The notes below the pieces were generated by a model, which saw nothing but the letters and a program-made list of their open reading frames with translations, ran no database searches and was not told where the DNA came from. A stretch of DNA of 64,000 bases from Symbiodinium natans (taxonomy: Eukaryota; Sar; Dinophyceae; Suessiales; Symbiodiniaceae), in the NCBI GenBank assembly GCA_905221605.1, contig CAJNDS010000713.1, positions 335,001-399,000 on the forward strand. Direction: 5' to 3'. The stretch's first letter is position 1; the number at the start of each line of letters is the position of its first letter. Below are positions 57,430-64,000 of this stretch, piece by piece. Both the position numbers and the translations under genes were made by a program.

Positions 57430-60400
57430 GTGGGGAAGCAGCTGCATTGGTCCCGGCTCAGGATCCACCTAAGCCGTCAAGACGCTTGGGCTGGGATGTG
57501 GGGGTGGGATGCCCAGCACGAGTGCCGAACCCTAAGCCCTAAACCCCAAACCCTAAATCCTAAACAGTGCAAGATTTTGATGCATGCGCAAATTCAGGGC
57601 TGGGTATCTGGCGTCGCCCCGAGCTCAGAAGGGTCCGGGGATGCGTCCGTGCGACCAAACTGGGGGCTGATCTCATCGCAATGGGCCCTCTTTGGCACCC
57701 TAAAGTATAAGGAATCATGATGCAGTTGGTACCCTAAGCTCGAAGGAATATGCTACGTTTGGGGCCCTAAGCTACAAGGAATATGCGAGACATCCGACAT
57801 GGATCAGAACAGCTTCCTCCTTCCGGCGCCATTTGAGCTTGTCCTTGGAAGTGCGGTACAAGTATCTTCTGCGCATCCAGAAGCCACAAAGCATCCTGTC
57901 ATACCCCAAAGCCCTACCCAAGCCCCAAGCCCTAAGCCCTAAGCCCCAAGCCCGAAACCTGAGCCCTAAGCCTAAACGCCCCAAGCCTAAAAGCCCTAAG
58001 CCCCTAAGCTTGAAACCCCCCCTCGCGATCGACTCAATGGGTGCAAAGCCGAAGCTGGCTTCGATGGCCTGGGCGAAACCCCCTGTACCAGCGAGAGCTT
58101 CGAGCAGTGCGTGAGCCATGGGCGCCTGAGCTTGACATTGTACACCCCAAGCCCGAAGCACGCCCTAAACCCTAAGCCCGAAACCCTAAACCCTAAACCC
58201 TAAACCCCAAACCCTAGACCCCTAAACCCTAAGCCCACAAGGGAGGTTAGGGGTTAGAGGGTTTAGGATCACCACAGTATCGCAGTGACTGCTGGCCTCT
58301 GCTTTCAAGGACTCAAGAGGCAGCCACACTACGATGACTTCCGAAAGCTCGCCACGGAGGTGCAAGGGCCGCCCTTAGGGTTTAGGGTTTCGGGTTTAGG
58401 GTTTAGGGTTTAGGGTTTAGGGTTCAAGGGGAACAGCTCGTGCTGGTAGGCTCGTGCTTTAAGGAAGGCTCATCGTGCGGTAGCTGCTGAAACCCTGGTC
58501 CCTAAGCCCCAATGGCAACATTGCGGTGGTGGGGTGAGGTCTTGGACCTGTCGCTCTTCACGCCTGAGACTGGGTTGCGTTTAAGTAACCTATAGATTAA
58601 GTTTCCATGAAATGGATCTTTTGTAGGTAGCTAACCCCTAAACCCCTAAACCGATAAAAAAACCCCTAAGCCCCAAGCCCCTAAGCCCCTAAGCCCCTAA
58701 GACCCTAAGCCCCTAAGCCCCTAAGCCCCTAAGCCCCTAAGCCCCTAAACCCTAAACCCTAAACCCTGAACTCAAAACCCTTAAGCCCCCTTATACCCTA
58801 GCCCAGGAAAGGGGCCGGAAGTTCGAGGCCGATCAGGACTGCGGGGGAGAAAGGCTCCCTACAGAATGATCCCGAACAGGGCTTAGGGTTTCGGGTTTAG
58901 GGTTGGGGGTTGGGGTTTAGGGTGTAGGGTTTAGGGTGCAGGTTTTAGGCTGAAACCCTAAGAGGATTTAGGGCTTTGGGGTTCAGGATTTCTCGGCTCC
59001 ACCCCCTCAAACTGTGGGAGTCTCTGACGAGGGTGCCGACACGAATCTTGTCAGGGTCATGATTCTTAGGTGGTTATCGTTTCCGCAAATTGCTGTTGCT
59101 CTCGGAATCCTATGCAAGGAGTCACACATCACCTACTGCCTCCTTCTCAGCGTGCTCAGCTCCAAGAGAGATCTTGGCCTGGGTGTCTATTGGGACGAAG
59201 GTCCGGAGGACCACATCTCCTTGATCGCCCTGGCAGTAGAGGACCCCCGACCTGGGCTCTCTTCTCAGGGGGTTGATGTTGGTAAATCCTCAAACCCCCA
59301 ACTTGCCCCCCCCAAAACACCCCCCCCTCCCCCCCTCCCTCACCCCCCGAAACCCCCCGAAACCCTTCTGACACCCCAAGACACTGCGCCTCGAGTGCCA
59401 TTGCTCGTGGCGCAGGATGCAGCGGTGCTGCTGCGCACACATGACTCCGGAGGCTGGTTGCCAAGCCAGGCGCATCTGCAAGCAAACCCTCAGCCCCTGA
59501 GCCCCTGAGCCCCTGTGTCCTTGAGCCCTTGAGCGCACAAGCCCTAGACCCCAAAACCTCGAAACGCCCCCAAGACCCCCCCTAAACCCCCCCCAAAGCC
59601 CGAAACCCTAAGCCGCCAAAACCCCCCTAAAACCCCCAAGCCTCCTGAGGTGAAGGAGGTGCTTTCGAACCCTGGAGTGATGAAGATCCACGCAGGACAG
59701 GCTCAAGAAGCTTTGGGCTTGGGAGTTTAGGGGTTTAGGGTTTAGGGTTTAGGGTTTAGGGCTTAGGGTTTAGGGTTTAGTGAATCGGGGGGAGGGGGGG
59801 GGTAGGGGGGTCTTGGCACGGGTTCTTGAATCGGGGGGGGGGGGGGGGGGGGGGGCGTTTAAAGGATTTTGGGCTTGAGTCGGGGATGTGAAGGGTTTAG
59901 GGGTTTCGTGGTTTAAGGGGTTTCAGGGGGTTGTTATGATCTTCAGGGTCTTGCGACCCCAGGAGATGGAGCCGAGCTGCGAGCGAAGCTGCAGGCATCC
60001 TTCGGCGTGGACCTGCGCGGTGAGCTGGATGTGAGGACCTCGGGGGACAGTCGAGGTGTGAGGCACAATCCAAGATGCTGAGGAAATCCTTGCCCAACCC
60101 CCAAAGCCCGAAGCTCAATTTTAAATGCTGCCCTTCGCCCGGCTCGGCACGGCTGGGGGGGAGGCGGACGTTTTCTCCTTCGGCCAGCGCCTGAAAAATC
60201 TCCCCTCAACCCGAAAACTTACCAGAAGAGGGGGGGGGAGGGGTGAGGAGTCCCGTAAGTCTCATAGGTAACGCCTGACACGACACGGCCGGGGGCCGAG
60301 GCGATTTCTGAGCAATATGCATACCAATACTGTGGGCCAGTACTGTATGTGGATGTGGTACACTTATTCTTTGGCCCTATATTTTGTGCGGCACCCTTAA

Positions 60401-61200
60401 CAGACAGACCCCAACAGGGACGCTTAGAGAGCTGCCCATATGCTTCCCTTTGCCAGGACAGAGGCGAAGGCGCCTCAGGAGCTGCCGGATGTTCGGCTCC
60501 AGGGGGGCTCGCGCCTGAATGCTTCGCCTCGTTGCTTACGGGCTTCACCGCAAACCCCCTGAGACCTGAGCTTCAAGAGCCCCCTAACCCTAAACCCGAA
60601 ACCCTAAGCCCCCCCAGACCCTTAAACCCAGACATCCTCGGGCCCCGGAGCCCCCAAAACGCGGCACCAGGACGTCGAGGCCATGCTCCGCAACTTGCCC
60701 GTGGGCGAGTGCTGCTGGCTGCCTGGCGACAAGAGTCTAGACCTTAGGGGTTTAGGGTTTAGGGTTTAGGGTTTAGGCTTCAGGGTACCCTAAAACCCTA
60801 AATCCTGTAGAGTTGCTGCATGTTTTCTCTCATGCTGCTCCCGAACACGTCTTTGAAACGTCGGCCTCAAGCCACGCAACATCAACCCGTTGCACTCTCT
60901 GCATTCTCCGTCTTCTAGGTTTATCCGGAGTAGACATCAAGCCCTCAGCCCAATCCCTAACTTCCCTAAACCCCAAACCCAACATTCCCTAAACCCCAGA
61001 ACACTAACCCCAAAACCCTACATTCCCCAAACCCCAAAACCTAAACCCTACACCCTAAACTCTAAACCCTAAACCCCAAACCCTAAACCCTTATCACCCG
61101 CATCCAGGTCCTCTGCAGACCTCCCCGAGGAGACGGCCGCCGTGGCCGCAAAGCGCGCCCTCCTGTGCTGGAAGCATGCTGCAGAACTGCGTGCGAAGGC
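57430..61200 (+). CDS. Exon islands, possible DEDD-type 3'-5' exonuclease
   Basis: Islands: about 57435–57505 (GEAAALVPAQDPPKPSRRLG), 57595–57700, 57790–57890, 58025–58110, 58285–58375 (KRQPHYDDFRKLATEV), 59015–59055, 59171–59250 (LGVYWDEGPEDHISLIALAV), 59390–59460 (VPLLVAQDAAVLLRTHDSGG), 59650–59720 (EVKEVLSNPGVMKIHAGQAQ), 59960–60025 (GAELRAKLQASFGVDLRGEL), 60672–60730, 61110–61200 (EETAAVAAKRALLCWKHAAE). The run ISLIALAVED, then LSNPGVMKIHAGQ…EAL, then an AA.RA….W helix follows the order of RNase D / PolA-type exonuclease domains, but the DxE motif is not clear. Low confidence in function; moderate that these are exons. Confidence 0.3.
58675..58745 (+). repeat. 8-bp variant array (GCCCCTAA)n
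   Basis: About nine units of CCCCTAAG, an octamer form of the telomere-type repeat, next to 7-bp CCCTAAA units. Confidence 0.9.
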
Positions 61201-62264
61201 GCAGCGTGGGGCTTAGGGGTTTAGGGGTTTAGGCTACAGGGTTTAGGCTTTAGGGGTTTAGGGGTTTAGGGGTGTAGCGGTTTAGGGTTTAACTAGGGTG
61301 TTGGGGAGTTTGGGGGTTAGGGGCTTTACGGGTTTAGGGTTTCAAAGGGCTGTTCTAGCAAACGCTCATCAAGGGATGGCTTGCTGTACAGGTATGTTGT
61401 GTCGAATGTTGGCAAACCCCAACACCTTGCAATCTTGAACGCTGATGCAATTCTGTTTGCTTTGCAGCCCATCATGAGACATTCCTCCTGGTGCAGCATC
61501 AAAGTCCAGCCCATGAGTGTCCAGCCCATGCCTGAAGCATCAAGAACGTCCTATGACCGAACCCATGAATCCCGACTCTGTCCCTGTAGCCACTGCTTGT
61601 CCTTGTCGCAACTACTTGCATTAAGTTGTTGAGGGGGTGTAACCGGGGTGTAAACTCCAAGCAGTCTAAAGCAGCCTCACTGACTCCAGGCACGGGAGAT
61701 GCAGCCCGCAGCGCCGGAACGCGTGTGGGCGGAGCATTGCAGCCCGGTTTGGAATTCTTTAGGGATCTTTAGGGTTTAGGGCTTAGCGCTTGGGGGTTCA
61801 GGGTTTCGGGTTCAGGGTTTAGGGTTCAGGGTATGATTTTGGAGATGCCTGCCTTAGGGGCCTCGGCTTTGGGGTGCAGGGCCGAGGACTCTCAGCAGGA
61901 TCCTTTCGGTAAAGTTGCACCACTAGGGCAGCAGACTGATGTCCACCCCATCCGAAGGCGTAGTACGACGCCCCGATGGCCTCTACTGCTGGGCTTGCCA
62001 GGCACACGCAAGTTCCTAAACCGTACCCTAAAACCCCTAGGACCTGACCTCTCATAGAGGGTTTGGGCACCAGGGTGGCGACTGAGTTTCGGTTCGTGCC
62101 CACTAGAGTTTAGAAGGGCTTGACGGTTTTTAGTTGCTTTGGGTTTACACGAGAACCCTCACTGGCACTTGAGCCATAAACCCTAAACCCAATTGGAGAA
62201 TATTCAGATGCCTCTGGGCTGATCAGGAAAATTGTACATTTGGGAGCAGGAATCTTGTCTAAAC

Positions 62265-63354
62265 CTGGCAATTCCGAGATCGCTTGAAATGGGAGGCGGG
62301 GTCTCATCACAGTTTCGAGATCTGCTCAGCAAAGCCTGCTCTCCAGTCATGGAGAGGCAAAGAAGTCCCCTCCGCATTCTCCGCTTCAATTCCCACGCTT
62401 TTCAGGCAGGCCCTGCGGCAACCGACGCCGACATGGAGAAGCACATCGCTGGAGCAGCCTGGATGTACTTGAGCAGATCTGCATTAAAGGTTTAAGATTC
62501 TCAAGCTACTTGTGTGCCCAAAGATGCCAGTCATGGTTCATTGTGTTGAGGCCCTAGGTTCACTGTCAACATACCCGTGCGCATGATGAGCATTGGCACA
62601 TGTGCAGCTGACCAGCTGATTTGCTGACGTGAGGCTCAGCACAAGCGCCGCTTGGTGCTGGCTGGCGTTCTTCAGGAAGGGGCTCTTCTGAGCGTTGGGA
62701 AGCCGGCTACTGTCAAGATGCCGATGCGCAATGACCACGACATTTTCTACCTGGGTCACTGTAAACCCCCAAATACGATCATCTTCCTTGTTATCGGAGC
62801 CCCCCACCCCCCCCGCCCCCCCGCAAAAACGGTAACCCCATGTGCGGAATTGGCTGACGCCGCAAGGACGACCAGATCTTGCCTCCTGTACCGGCTTCGC
62901 TTGCAGCCCGTGGCATTGCCATTGACAGGGGAAAGGATGGCGCGCTGCAGTATTTCTGCCAGAAGCGCCTTGGAAGCTACAGACTTCGGGACCACTGGGC
63001 TACATCAAATGCTGTCGTTTCGTGGCAGAAAACCTGCAACACCACTTGTCGGAGCCTTTGGCGCATGTGGGCTTCTGCTTCCTGTTTCGTACAAGCTGTG
63101 GCTTTGTACAAGCAAGCCGATCACTGTCAGCTCTCGAAGAGTTCCCGAGTTTTCCGAAAGAGAGGAGCGCTGCATCTTTCTCTTCTGGCTGTTTACTCCC
63201 GAAACAGTGCGGGAAGCTGCACTCTTTTTCTAGAAGTCTGACCTTGTTCTGCTGAAAGATTATGGGAAGCTTCGTCGAGATCAGTTTAGCGTGGACCCGG
63301 AAACTATATAGGCAGTTTGACAGGCAAGGGCATTTGGGGTTAGGCACGCGACAG

Positions 63355-63453
<99 letters not shown>

Positions 63454-63700
63454 CTTCGCCAAGGTGCAACGCGGGGCCATTTCCAACACTTGATAGCGGC
63501 TTGGCTCAGACACTCCCCATGGCCTTTACGAACATCGGGGACCCCTAGACCCCCCAAATTGTAGGATCTCCTTATAATGGGGACCCCAATAAGCTACCCC
63601 GAATTTCAGAAACCCCCAAATGTGAATCGCGACTTCATGGCTGAGGTGTTGACTCGCACCTCCAGGGCGCGAAGCACCTCCACAAGGAGCGCCGCAACGC
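62265..63700 (+). CDS. Exon islands of unknown gene at window end
   Basis: About 62275–62480 (QFRDLLSKACSPVMERQRSP … DADMEKHIAGAAWMYLSRSA), 62670–62760 (LLSVGKPATVKMPMRNDHDI), 62870–62962 (LAARGIAIDRGKDGALQYFC) and about 63255–63300 (LKDYGKLRRDQFSVDP). These read like protein and are free of telomere-type repeat, but no family was recognised and joins were not proven. The 62232–62495 open frame spans the first island. Confidence 0.3.
63357..63451. repeat. (TG)n microsatellite
   Basis: About 47 uninterrupted TG dinucleotides. The frames through it are pure repeat and not genes. Confidence 0.98.
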
Positions 63701-64000
63701 CTATGGAAAATCCCTGGTTCTTAGTAGGGAATGAGGGAATGAGGGATCCAAAAACACCCTTTAAGGGATTGTATAGGGTACCTTATTCCATCATGCTGCC
63801 CTACTGACCTGATGCACGATTCTTCTATTTTGCCCCCAGCCGGCCCATCACAAGAAACCTGGTCGTTCCTCTGCTGGTGCGGCTTCACGTCTATCCCCCT
63901 CAATGTGGGAGGGTTTTGTGTAGAAGCTCTTACTGGCAGGTTTCTTGTTATTTAGCGATCTCCTCACATCAAGTTGCTGTCGCAGAAAGTCAGCATTGGC

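Noticed and set aside
63000-63564. 185-codon and 100-codon frames over the TG repeat
   Set aside because: Length is due to the stop-free dinucleotide repeat; the flanks do not agree on a family.

Overview
The window looks like nuclear DNA of a dinoflagellate, most likely a Symbiodiniaceae/Suessiales type. Four things point there: genes cut into many short exons whose introns often start GC or GA instead of GT and end AG before a G; telomere-type TTTAGGG/CCCTAAA runs scattered through introns; a Ty1/copia element of the dinoflagellate kind; and fragments of the dinoflagellate spliced leader (…TTTTGGCTCAAG). There is no prokaryotic signature (no operons, RBS, CRISPR or tRNA). Nearly all open frames outside the retroelement are shadows, and real genes appear only by joining short exons.

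Layout. 1–2.7 kb: no recognisable gene. 2.72–6.46 kb, minus strand: N-terminal ATPase half of a PMS2/Pms1-type MutL mismatch-repair protein, rebuilt from about 14 exons. 8.3–11.4 kb: degenerate, partly tandem repeats and a C-rich tract. 11.41–23.82 kb: a young Ty1/copia LTR retrotransposon on the minus strand, with near-identical 533-bp LTRs, a primer-binding site, a polypurine tract, a gag-protease ORF, an unusual middle ORF where the integrase core should be, and an RT-RNase H ORF with an extra C-terminal domain. Its 3' LTR is split by a 2.49-kb insertion flanked by a 13-bp duplication; one end of the insertion begins exactly with the last 10 nt of the spliced leader, suggesting a retroposed trans-spliced mRNA.

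23.8–27.9 kb: no recognisable gene. 27.96–29.31 kb, plus strand: a nine-exon Rab1/Ypt1-type GTPase with a substituted DxxG motif. 30.8–45.1 kb, plus strand: a type-I-like polyketide synthase ketosynthase followed by two copies of a GSW…RKVSWE-type module, in tiny exons separated by telomere-like introns. 45.5–64 kb: many exon-like islands on the plus strand between telomere-like arrays; I see helical, acidic/basic and alanine-rich segments and one exonuclease-like stretch, but cannot name a gene.

The left gene is read leftward and the right genes rightward, so the repeat/retroelement block lies in a divergent strand-switch region, as expected of dinoflagellate one-directional gene clusters. 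Exon ends are read by eye from splice motifs and protein family alignment in memory; no search was run.
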